A stretch of 50,038 nt of DNA, taken from contig JAGKWY010000044.1 of assembly GCA_021151625.1 (NCBI GenBank), forward strand, positions 1 to 50,038, written 5' to 3'. Both the position numbers and the translations under genes were made by a program. This document shows, piece by piece, positions 8,637-17,900 of this stretch. This DNA is from Gammaproteobacteria bacterium. GTDB lineage: Bacteria; Pseudomonadota; Gammaproteobacteria; Pseudomonadales; Cellvibrionaceae. The first letter of the stretch is position 1. Each line of letters opens with the position of its first letter. Under the pieces are notes generated by a model that saw only the letters and a list, made by a program, of their open reading frames with translations, was not told the DNA's origin and ran no database searches.

Positions 8637-9539
8637 ATGCGATTCCTGCCCTGTCTGTTGCTCAGCTCTGTTGTTTTGCTGACCGCCTGCTCTTCCAAGG
8701 AGCCTGAATACACTACCGAAGCGGATTTGTACAACGCCGCTACCAAACAACTTGAAAACAGCCAGTGGGAATCCGCGATCAAAAACCTGAACTCGCTGGA
8801 AGAAAACTTCCCCTTCGGCACCTATGCCGACCAGGCGCAACTGGAACTCATCTACGCCCAATACAGCTCCGATGAACCAGATGCAGCCATCGCCACAGCC
8901 AACCGTTTTATCCGCCTGCACCCGCAACACCGCAACGTGGATTACGCCTACTACATGCTGGGCATGAGTTCGTTCACCAAAGACAAGGGTATGTTTGAGC
9001 GTGTAATGCCGGTGGATACCACCAAGCGCGACCCGGGAGCAGCGCGCGAATCACTCGCCAACTTTACCCAACTGCTAAACCGCTACCCGGACAGTTCCTA
9101 TGCCGCTGACGCCAAGAAGCGCATGATCTATTTGCGCAACTACCTGGCACGTTACGAAATCCATGTAGCCAACTACTATTTTAAACGCGGCGCCTACATT
9201 GCTGCACTGGGCCGTGGCCGCTATGTGTTGGAAAACTTTCCGCAAGCACCGGCAACGCCTGATGCACTGGCAGTAATGACCCAAGCCTATTACCTGTTGA
9301 AAATGAATAGCCAGGCCGATGAAAGCCTGGAAATCCTTAAACTCAACTACCCGGATTATCCTGCCCTGAACAAAGATGGCAGCTTTAATCAGGATTTTAT
9401 GTACAACAATGGCAGATCACGCGTGCTGGCCTGGATGACCCTGGGGGTTTTCAGCAAAGACGAAATTACCGGCTTTGATACCCGCGAAATTTACGATCCA
9501 CAATATAAAGATTCAACGCTGGTTTCCCGCCCGGAATAA
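8637..9539 (+). CDS. bamD: outer membrane assembly lipoprotein BamD
   Basis: Essential lipoprotein of the BAM complex that inserts beta-barrel proteins in the outer membrane, acting with BamA on its periplasmic face. 300 residues. The signal peptide ends in a lipobox, LLTAC, with Cys at about 18. TPR-like repeats follow (YNAATKQLENSQWESAIKNL, IATANRFIRLHP, FTQLLNRYPDSSYAADAK, GRYVLENFP, SLEILKLNYPD), with the well conserved YYMLGMSSF. It is slightly longer than E. coli BamD (about 245), with an extended C-terminal tail. The divergent rluD and the following terminator define a monocistronic unit. Confidence 0.97.
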   Translation: MRFLPCLLLSSVVLLTACSSKEPEYTTEADLYNAATKQLENSQWESAIKNLNSLEENFPFGTYADQAQLELIYAQYSSDEPDAAIATANRFIRLHPQHRNVDYAYYMLGMSSFTKDKGMFERVMPVDTTKRDPGAARESLANFTQLLNRYPDSSYAADAKKRMIYLRNYLARYEIHVANYYFKRGAYIAALGRGRYVLENFPQAPATPDALAVMTQAYYLLKMNSQADESLEILKLNYPDYPALNKDGSFNQDFMYNNGRSRVLAWMTLGVFSKDEITGFDTREIYDPQYKDSTLVSRPE

Positions 9540-9558
9540 TTGCATCTCATCTCTACTC

Positions 9559-9582
9559 AAGGCCGCTTTAGCGGCCTTTTTT
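9559..9582 (+). terminator. intrinsic terminator of bamD
   Basis: Stem AAGGCCGC/GCGGCCTT with a TTTA loop and a T-run immediately after, 20 nt downstream of the bamD stop. Confidence 0.92.
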
Positions 9583-9608
9583 ATTGGATGAAATAACACT
9601 CAAGAAAA

Positions 9609-11237
9609 CTAATCACCCATTTTCCAACCAGACGTGATTGGGTAGCGCCTGTCACGCCCAAAACCACGCTGGGTAATGCGAATGCCGATAGGTGCCTGAC
9701 GACGTTTGTATTCATTGACATCCACCAGGCGCACCGCGCGCTCTACCTGCTCGCGATTAAAGCCGCGCGCAATAATTGCCTCGGCACTCAAATCCTGCTC
9801 AACATAGAACTCCAGGATTTGGTCGAGAATTTCGTAGGGCGGCAGGCTGTCTTCATCTTTTTGATCTGGCGCCAGCTCGGCTGATGGCGGGCGCGTGATT
9901 ACAGTCTCCGGAATCACCGGGCTGATAGTGTTGCGGTAGCGCGATAAGGCGAACACCAGGGTTTTGGGCACATCTTTCAGGGCATCAAAACCACCGGCCA
10001 TATCGCCGTAAAGCGTGGAGTAACCCACTGCCATTTCACTCTTGTTACCAGTCGTCAGAACCAGGTAGCCCTTCTTGTTGGAAATCGCCATCAACAAGAC
10101 ACCGCGGCAACGAGCCTGCAGGTTTTCTTCGGTAGTATCGCGTTTGGTGCCCGCGAATTCATCAGCCAGAGCCGCCATAAAGGCTTCGTACATAGGCTCA
10201 ATGGAGATGGAACTGTAGCGCACACCAAGACGCGCAGCTTCATCAGCCGCATCATCTTTACTCAGATCAGAGGTATAGCGGAAAGGCATCATCACTGCTT
10301 CGACACGATCAGCGCCCAGCGCATCTACAGCTATCGCCAGGGTCAGGGCCGAATCTATCCCGCCAGATAGCCCCAGCACCACACCTTTAAAGCGGTTCTT
10401 GGTGACGTAATCGCGCATCCCCAACACTAACGCCTTGTACACGGCAGCGAGATTGTCTGGAATGGATTCCAGCGCTTGCATCGGTACCGAGACTTGCTGC
10501 TGATCCCAGCGCAACTCGACCGGAAATTGCCCCTCATCAAATGCAGGCGCACGGAAACAGGTTTGCCCGCTGGTATCAACCACCATCGAACCACCATCAA
10601 AGACCAGTTCATCCTGCCCTCCCACCAGGTTAGTGTAGATCACCGGCATGTGGCCTTCGCACGCGCGCGCCGCTACAACAGCTTCACGCTCCAGTTGCTT
10701 ACCCTGATGGTAGGGAGATGCATTGAGATTTAGCATCAATTTGGCGCCAGCAATTTTTGCCTGGACCATAGGTTCCGGGTGCCAGATATCCTCACAAACA
10801 CTCAGTGCTGTAGGCACGCCATTTAAATCAAAGACGCAAGGCTGATCGCCTGCCGCGAAATAGCGTTTTTCGTCGAACACCTGATAATTGGGCAGGCATT
10901 GCTTGGCATATTCAGCAATTAAGTTGCCGTTCTGGATCACACCTGCCATGTTATAAAGTTTGCCAGCGCGAAAGCGCGGATAGCCAATCACCAGGCTGGT
11001 TGGCAGGGCAGCATCCTGAATTTCCCGCAGCGCTCGCTCAACCCGCAACTCCAGGCTGGGACGCAAGAGCAAATCTTCAGGGGGATAGCCGGTGAGAGTT
11101 AGCTCCGGATAAAGAATCGCATCCACTGCCCCTTCCGCCAGCGCCTTGCGCGCCTCAGCAATAACCTTGGCTGTATTGCCGGGAATATCACCAACCAGCG
11201 TATTTACTTGGGAGAGAATCAACTTTAATGGCAACAT
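9609..11237 (-). CDS. nadE: glutamine-dependent NAD+ synthetase
   Basis: Converts nicotinate adenine dinucleotide to NAD+ with ATP and ammonia drawn from glutamine, the last step of NAD synthesis. 542 residues in two domains. The first is an N-terminal nitrilase-type glutaminase (about 1-265) with the Glu-Lys-Cys triad in LYPELTLTGYPPEDLL, the lysine segment after EYAKQCLPNYQVFDEKRYF and LSVCEDIWHPEP. The second is a C-terminal NAD synthase domain with the PP-loop LGLSGGIDSALTLAIAVDALG and TTGNKSEMAVGYSTLYGDMAGG. ATG 11237 gives the typical beginning LPLKLILSQVNTLVGDI; the upstream 34 codons of the open frame look non-coding. It sits between bamD and pilS, a place where I recall no nadE in Pseudomonas, so it may be a lineage-specific insertion. 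Confidence 0.95.
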   Translation of the reverse strand: MLPLKLILSQVNTLVGDIPGNTAKVIAEARKALAEGAVDAILYPELTLTGYPPEDLLLRPSLELRVERALREIQDAALPTSLVIGYPRFRAGKLYNMAGVIQNGNLIAEYAKQCLPNYQVFDEKRYFAAGDQPCVFDLNGVPTALSVCEDIWHPEPMVQAKIAGAKLMLNLNASPYHQGKQLEREAVVAARACEGHMPVIYTNLVGGQDELVFDGGSMVVDTSGQTCFRAPAFDEGQFPVELRWDQQQVSVPMQALESIPDNLAAVYKALVLGMRDYVTKNRFKGVVLGLSGGIDSALTLAIAVDALGADRVEAVMMPFRYTSDLSKDDAADEAARLGVRYSSISIEPMYEAFMAALADEFAGTKRDTTEENLQARCRGVLLMAISNKKGYLVLTTGNKSEMAVGYSTLYGDMAGGFDALKDVPKTLVFALSRYRNTISPVIPETVITRPPSAELAPDQKDEDSLPPYEILDQILEFYVEQDLSAEAIIARGFNREQVERAVRLVDVNEYKRRQAPIGIRITQRGFGRDRRYPITSGWKMGD

Positions 11238-11410
11238 AAGCGCCCTGAAAATAACTGAAAAAAGAAAGATAGGCGTAACTCTTGACCTGTCGCTCAGCAA
11301 CATACCCGCAGGTCTTCTACACTCGCCAAAGGCGCGCATTGTCCGCGATCCACGCCACTAAAGCCAAGCGGATTTTGCACAACAATTAGACTACAGGATC
11401 AAGCAACACA

Positions 11411-13060
11411 ATGAACGCTCCCGCGCCCAATGATATTCGTAATTACAACCCCTATGACCTGCTGCGGATATACACCTATTACCGCACTTTGCTGGGCAGC
11501 CTGCTATTGATTATGTTTGAGGTGCAGTTTGCCCCAAAGGTACTGGGCAGCGACAATCCGACACTTTTTTTCTATACCTCAGCCATTTACACCACCATCA
11601 ACTGCATGACCCTGATAGTCATGTGGCAACTCAAGTTCTCCCCCTCCCAGCGAAAACTGTTTGGCTCACTCATTGTGGATGTCGTTGCCATTAGCTTATT
11701 AATGCATGCCAGTGGGGGTGCGGTGAGCGGCCTGGGGTATCTGTTGTTAGTGGCAATAGCCGCTGGCGGGATTATGTTGCGCGAACGTATTTCATTTTTT
11801 CTTGCGGCAATCACCACGCTGATTGTTCTCAGTGAAGGAATCTATCGCTTCCTGATTCTCACCCAGGAAAACAAAGCCATTTTTGCCTCAGGCACCCTGG
11901 GTGCCCTGGCATTTTTAACCGCACTACTATTCCAGCACTTAACCAAAAAAATTCTCCTATCCTATGCTGAAGCACAAGCTCAGGCAGCGCATGCTGCACA
12001 TCTACAAAAACTGGCGCAGCTCATTGTGGAGCGCATGCGCACTGGTATAGTCGTGTTAAATAAAAATATGGAACTGGAACTGTGGAATCAGTCTGCCACC
12101 AAGCTATTGGGCACTCACATTGTCGCTGACTCAACCACCAAGCTGGATCGTTTCCCCGAACTCTATAAGAAGTATCAATCCTGGCTTCATAATGCCAGCA
12201 ACCACTCGCCACAAATGAAAGTTGACGGTCAGGCAACAACCGAAGTAAAAGTGAACTTCGCTCACCTTGAGCAGGGCAACCCCGCCGAAACACTAATCTT
12301 TTTAGAGGATGTTCGCTCACTCAACCAGCAAGCGCAACAATTAAAGCTCGCATCGCTTGGCCGTTTGACCGCCAGTATTGCGCATGAGATTCGCAATCCG
12401 CTGGGCGCTATTAGCCACGCCAGTCAACTACTAGGCGAGTCACAAACATTACCCCAAGGCGATCTGCGCTTACTGGAAATTATCAATAACCATAGCAAGC
12501 GGGTAAATCAGATCATTGAAAACATTTTGCAACTCTCCCGCCGTAAAGCCGCAAACCCGGAACAGATAAACCTGCAGCAATGGTTACCCAATTTTGTTGC
12601 AGACTACAAAGCAGGAAAAAATAACGGCCACCAGCTTGCCATCGCTGTCATTGAAAAAAATATCGGCGAGGTATCCAACCAACATGAATATGATGATTCA
12701 AGCATAGGCATGAATTTGAAAGCCAAGTTTGACACAAGCCAATTGCAACAGGTATTAACCAACTTGTTTGATAACGGTATCCGCCATGGAGAGCCTGCAC
12801 TGCGCATTGAAATTGGCGTGGACATAAGCCACCAGCAACCCTATATTCGCGTAGTGGATTTTGGCCCTGGCATTAGCAATGAAAATGTTCGCCACCTATT
12901 CGAGCCATTCTTTACCACGGAAAATACGGGCTCAGGCTTGGGACTTTATATTTGCAAAGAACTCTGCGAAGCAAACCAGGCAATAATCTCTTATATACGC
13001 ACTGAGGCAAGCGAGAGTAGTTTCCATTTACAACTCGCCCATCCCGAAAAAGCGACCTAA
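11411..13060 (+). CDS. pilS: sensor histidine kinase PilS
   Basis: Membrane kinase that controls type IV pilus genes through PilR. 549 residues. About six N-terminal membrane segments (20-185) have little periplasmic exposure, as in PilS, which in Pseudomonas senses pilin in the membrane. A short PAS-like region (about 205-295) follows. Next are the HisKA domain, with the phospho-accepting H325 in SIAHEIRNPLGA, and the HATPase domain with N-box LFDNGIRHG, G1 DFGPGIS and G2 GSGLGLYI. pilR starts 16 nt downstream, so the two are an operon, and the minor-pilin operon follows. The assignment is firm from both domains and context. Confidence 0.95.
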   Translation: MNAPAPNDIRNYNPYDLLRIYTYYRTLLGSLLLIMFEVQFAPKVLGSDNPTLFFYTSAIYTTINCMTLIVMWQLKFSPSQRKLFGSLIVDVVAISLLMHASGGAVSGLGYLLLVAIAAGGIMLRERISFFLAAITTLIVLSEGIYRFLILTQENKAIFASGTLGALAFLTALLFQHLTKKILLSYAEAQAQAAHAAHLQKLAQLIVERMRTGIVVLNKNMELELWNQSATKLLGTHIVADSTTKLDRFPELYKKYQSWLHNASNHSPQMKVDGQATTEVKVNFAHLEQGNPAETLIFLEDVRSLNQQAQQLKLASLGRLTASIAHEIRNPLGAISHASQLLGESQTLPQGDLRLLEIINNHSKRVNQIIENILQLSRRKAANPEQINLQQWLPNFVADYKAGKNNGHQLAIAVIEKNIGEVSNQHEYDDSSIGMNLKAKFDTSQLQQVLTNLFDNGIRHGEPALRIEIGVDISHQQPYIRVVDFGPGISNENVRHLFEPFFTTENTGSGLGLYICKELCEANQAIISYIRTEASESSFHLQLAHPEKAT

Positions 13061-13076
13061 AAAAGCGGAATCAATC

Positions 13077-14480
13077 ATGACTGCAAAACGTGCCCTGATT
13101 ATCGATGATGAACCAGACATTCGCGAACTACTGGAAATTACGCTGGGACGGATGCAAATCGATACTCAAAGTGCGGCCGGAATACAGCAGGCCAAAAAAC
13201 TATTATCCGAAAACACTTACGACCTTTGCCTGACGGATATGCGCCTACCCGATGGCAATGGATTGGAAATAGTCGAATTTATTCAACAGCAACAACCTCA
13301 ACTTCCTGTGGCAGTAATCACTGCGCATGGAAGCATAGACACAGCTATAGAATCGATGAAAGCGGGAGCATTTGATTTCATCTCCAAGCCGGTAGATTTG
13401 GCCACATTACGAAAACTGGTAAATACCGCGATAGAATCCAGCCAATTAACACCGCAACCAGTTCCCAAATTAACTCCGATTATTGGTGAATCCAAAGCCA
13501 TCCAGGAGTTAACCCGCAGCATTGAAAAACTAGCGCGCTCGCAAGCTCCTGTTTACATCAGCGGCGAATCAGGATCAGGCAAGGAACTCGTTGCTCATTC
13601 GATTCACGATCTGGGGCCGCGCGCAAACAAACCTTTTATCGCCGTTAACTGCGGCGCTATTCCACGCGAGCTTATGGAAAGCGAATTTTTTGGCCATAAG
13701 AAAGGTAGTTTTACTGGTGCACATCAAGATAAAGTTGGTTTATTTCAAGCAGCAGAAGGAGGCACTTTATTTTTTGATGAAGTAGCGGACTTACCACTCG
13801 ATATGCAGGTTAAATTACTGCGTGCAATTCAGGAAAAAACCGTACGTCCAGTTGGCTCTGCAGATGAAGTTTCTACTGACGTAAGAATTTTGTGCGCAAC
13901 CCATAAACACCTGGAAACAGAAGTTAAAGAGGGGCGCTTCCGACAGGATCTTTTTTATCGCCTGAATGTAATTCAACTGGCAGTAGCCCCATTACGAGAA
14001 CGCAGGGAAGATATCGCGCTATTAACCCAACATTTACTGAATAAGCTAGCTAATGAAATTGGCCTGCCCGCGCCAAAACTTTCATCCAGCGCACAACAAT
14101 CATTGGCGAATTATCACTTCCCTGGCAATGTGCGCGAACTGGAAAATATTCTTGAACGTGCCTTCACGCTTTGTGAAGCCAATGAAATTGATGCAGGCGA
14201 TTTACAACTGCGCGATACCCCTGCACAAGAAACCTATGAAAAAACTTATGCCAGCAATAGTAAAACCAATATCCGCAATACAAATGGCACCGTTGACTAC
14301 CCTTCACGCTGTGCTGAATATCCTTCGCTGGATGAATATCTGCAGGACGTTGAAAAAGAGATACTCTGCAACGCACTTGAGCAAGCCAGATGGAACAAGA
14401 CACTGGCAGCAAAACATCTAGGGATTAGTTTTAGATCATTAAGGTACAGACTACAAAAGCTTGGACTTGATGATGAATAA
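13077..14480 (+). CDS. pilR: sigma-54-dependent response regulator PilR
   Basis: NtrC-family activator of pilin transcription with RNA polymerase sigma-54. 467 residues. The receiver domain (1-120) has DDEP, phospho-acceptor D54 in LTDMRLPDGNG, and a lysine in ISKPVD. The AAA+ domain (about 140-370) has Walker A GESGSGKE and the sigma-54 contact loop GSFTGA, a variant also found in PilR rather than canonical GAFTGA; Walker B is TLFFDEVADLP. The C-terminal Fis-type helix-turn-helix reads WNKTLAAKHLGISFRSLRYRLQKLGL. It is transcribed with pilS and ends at a strong terminator. Confidence 0.96.
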   Translation: MTAKRALIIDDEPDIRELLEITLGRMQIDTQSAAGIQQAKKLLSENTYDLCLTDMRLPDGNGLEIVEFIQQQQPQLPVAVITAHGSIDTAIESMKAGAFDFISKPVDLATLRKLVNTAIESSQLTPQPVPKLTPIIGESKAIQELTRSIEKLARSQAPVYISGESGSGKELVAHSIHDLGPRANKPFIAVNCGAIPRELMESEFFGHKKGSFTGAHQDKVGLFQAAEGGTLFFDEVADLPLDMQVKLLRAIQEKTVRPVGSADEVSTDVRILCATHKHLETEVKEGRFRQDLFYRLNVIQLAVAPLRERREDIALLTQHLLNKLANEIGLPAPKLSSSAQQSLANYHFPGNVRELENILERAFTLCEANEIDAGDLQLRDTPAQETYEKTYASNSKTNIRNTNGTVDYPSRCAEYPSLDEYLQDVEKEILCNALEQARWNKTLAAKHLGISFRSLRYRLQKLGLDDE

Positions 14481-14508
14481 AAAAGCGGCCAATTTGGCCG
14501 CTTTTTTA
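14479..14508. terminator. bidirectional terminator between pilR and pilE
   Basis: Perfect stem AAAAGCGGCCAA/TTGGCCGCTTTT with a one-base loop and A/T runs on both sides. It terminates pilSR rightward and the minor-pilin operon leftward. Confidence 0.93.
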
Positions 14509-14522
14509 TTACTTATTTAACT

Positions 14523-14945
14523 TTACCAGCAGACATCAGGAAGTTGGACACCTTTGCTGGATAAAGTTAGCTCATTGCAGCTATCTTTAGTATCTTCAGT
14601 CTGGGGCGACTTTATCGCTTTTGCCGTTAACAAATAAGCAGTTCTGGTCGGTTCTTTGTCTAGTGCACCTATGGTGATTTCATAAAAACCGGAACCACGA
14701 GTCACCACTCCACCATCTAAAAGATCTTTATACACTGCACAATTATCCTTGTCGTCGAATCGAGTTAAACCGCTATAACAACGCTGCAACCGCTGGGCAA
14801 GATCCATCAGTTCTGTTTTAGCTTCTGCACGATTACTTCTGCGCACAGAGTCCAAATATGAGGGGTAGGCAATAGCGGCGATTATTCCAATAATCGCCAT
14901 AGTAATCATTGCTTCAATCAGGGTAAAACCTTTGTCTTTTTTCAT
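14523..14945 (-). CDS. pilE: type IV minor pilin PilE
   Basis: About 140 residues, class IVa pilin fold. The leader MKKDKG is cleaved by PilD before FTLIEAMITMAIIGIIAAIAYPSYLDSVRRS, with Glu at +5; this helix is the membrane and assembly stalk. The globular domain has two cysteine pairs, one near RCYSG..KDNC and one near DSCNEL..DVCW. The latter resembles the C-terminal disulfide loop of pilins. ATG 14945 was chosen because it gives the short leader; the frame could open 15 nt earlier with TTG. It is the last gene of the minor-pilin operon, after pilY1, in the position of pilE in Pseudomonas. No pilY2-like frame lies between them. Confidence 0.9.
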   Translation of the reverse strand: MKKDKGFTLIEAMITMAIIGIIAAIAYPSYLDSVRRSNRAEAKTELMDLAQRLQRCYSGLTRFDDKDNCAVYKDLLDGGVVTRGSGFYEITIGALDKEPTRTAYLLTAKAIKSPQTEDTKDSCNELTLSSKGVQLPDVCW

Positions 14946-14960
14946 CTGCACCACTCGCAA

Positions 14961-17900
14961 TTATTGAAGTTGCCGCCAGGATTGCCGTCCCTCACCACAA
15001 ACACTGTAGGTAGTAGCAGCATTCATGAGTGTGGCATTGCTACCACTACCAATAACAGCCGCCTGCCCAGTAGATCCATTTGTACACTCATCACCAACAC
15101 TGGATGAGGAGGCAGACGATGAGGGTTCAGGAACAGGCAAACGCCCCAACCCCAAATCACCTAACACAAGATAATCATTCAAGGTTGCGCCCGGTATAGA
15201 TGTCGTAGATGCTGTGGGCATAGGCGTATTATTCAAACCAATCGCCTTGACCTGCATCAACCAGCTTTTACCACCATATTCGCATGCAACGCCAGATGGA
15301 ATTAAGGTTGGGAAAATCAACCGATCTTGCAATAAAATTGCTTTTGTTGTGACACGCTCGCCCGCAGTATCATTAAAGTCTAAATACCACCCTTTCTTAG
15401 CAGACCAATCCGGTGAACTCACGGGTGTTGAAGAATCTTGCACAACACTGCGCGTCCTTGATGAATAATTGGTACTCAGAGTTTTTACAAACATATTTGA
15501 ACGTGTAATCAAAGAACCTGTATCCGCTACAGCATAGTAGCTGTATTGCGGTGAAACAGGTGTTGCGTTATCGCCAGTATCAAAATACTTTCCTGTACCA
15601 AAATACACCATCACCTTGTTGTTCATTTTTGGATTTAACCCCAAGGTTGGTGCGGCACTAATTGGTTGCGCATTGCCCCCTGAATCCACTGCTTTAAATA
15701 TCAAATAATCCTTTTTCCACGCACTTCCACCACTTGAACTGGATAGGTCAAAGCGCCACAAATTACCGCTTAAATCACCGGCATAGGCAACTTCTATCTG
15801 TCCAACAGCGTTGGGAAGCAACTCAGGAGCAGATAACCCAACACCAACACCTGTGCTAATTACACGACTATAGTTAGTATCCCGCGGTGCCTCAATATCA
15901 ATCACCAATAAGCTGGAGAAGTTGCTGCTCTCACTGCCATTCCCCATGATCACAGCCCAGCGATTATTTTTCATCGGCGCAATTAACGGCTTACCCATCA
16001 CGAAACCCAATTCGGGAATATCGGTAGAGCTTAATTCCCAGAGCACTTTTGGATTCAACTCATCGGTCACATCCAGCGCATAAATACCTTTCCCGCCAGC
16101 TCCCAAAGTACCTACGATAATTGTGCGCCAGGCTCCACCAATGTAGACATCACCGACGGTAATCGGTCCATCCACAATAAATTGATGAGGGTTTGCAGTG
16201 GTACCATAATCAGGCTGCGTAAGCTTCGCTAACTTCGAAAATGCAATATTGGGTATATAGGCATACAACTCTTTAAAGACCTCTCCACCAGTTACATCTT
16301 TAGTGGGAGCCTGAAATGCATGAACCATCCCATCGTTGGCGCCAACAAATACACGCGGAATCCTGCTTTTCTTACTTTCTACAAACTCACGGTAAGTGCT
16401 GCCACCAACAGGCAATCTCTGATACCTGAAATCCCACGCACCAACATAGGCGGGACTTGAGTTAACTATATCGCCCAATATTACTCGAGCATCGCCTGTA
16501 CCGCGCTCACGCAACCCAGACGCATTACTTTCATGGGTACTATTCCCTAATATCCAGTCAACACGCTTTTGTGCATTGGCATTAGTTGACTCAGAACCCA
16601 ATTGAAGTGCAGCTTGTTGCGGGGCAGTTAATTGCGCCCAAGCAAAGTTTTTGCGTACCGAGCCATCAAAAGTGTAAACACTTCGACCCGTACCACTACG
16701 AGGCATAGAAGCCAAATTAGTTGTTGAGAAAGTAGGAAGTGTGGGTAATTTGCCGCTCTTATCAAACTCAAATGCATTCAGCGTCCCACTCCAATTCTCA
16801 CTATTAAATTGCGCCTGATAGACATAAGACCCTTCAGAAAGCCGAGTAGAATTTGTGGCCACTGCTGATGAAGATCCAATACTCGCCGCAATATCATTTA
16901 ATGCTGCCGCTAAAGATGCCTCCAACATTCTTGGATCTGTTGCAAAATAATAGGATTCAGGTTTTGCCAGGCTATTAATTTTCGTCAGAACATTATCTTG
17001 TCCATAATAGGTCAGGCGGTTATTTGAATTATAACTACTTGAACCTATCACACCTTTTACCAAAGCTTCACTGAATCCACCCCATTTCGCGGCGTAATAT
17101 AGAGGTGTAGCCAGAAATTTATCCGTTGATGCCCCGACAGGCCAATCCTTGTAAACCATACTATTTCCCACACTGCAACCCGCAGAGCATTCATACTCAT
17201 TGTAACTATTGATCCCACTGTGAAAATGTGGGCCATCTTTTTCATTTGTTCCACTGATTACATAGCCAAATCCAATTTTATTGGTGCCCACAGAAGAAAT
17301 AAGTACATCCGTTCCAATCCTGGCAGTCGATGCAGTAATCGAATAATCAATAATTCCCCACAAATCCTGATCGTAGTCTCCGCCCTGCTCACTATCCTCC
17401 CAGTTCACATAGAGCCGGCCAGAGTTAGTGGTTGCAGTACTTGTTTGCGATAAGATTTTAAAATCAACAATTGCACAAGCACCGAAATTTGGAGAAGTGC
17501 CCACACCTAACTCACGGCATGCAGGCAAAATTGTTATTTTTTTCCCACCGCCACCAGGCACAGGAATTTCAACTTTAGGCAAGGCAGGTGCAAGAGCAAC
17601 TCCATAAGTTCTAACTGTTTGTGTTCCACTTACACCAGAAATAAAATCATTAGTGCGCGCATAATATGCCAAACCAGCAAGATGATAACTTCCTTCCAGC
17701 CTTGGGGCGTCCGGGCAAGTTCCTTGAATATCAGATAGCACTCCGAGAGATTTGGCTGTACACAAGCCATTCGCTAATGAAGCATTTTTACCAACAAAAT
17801 AATTACCCGACAGAGCCTCGCGCTTGGAGTCAGCAATAATATTTGTCCAGGCATTTAATGTACTTGGGCTGGCAATAACATCTGTTGATAACGCCAAACC

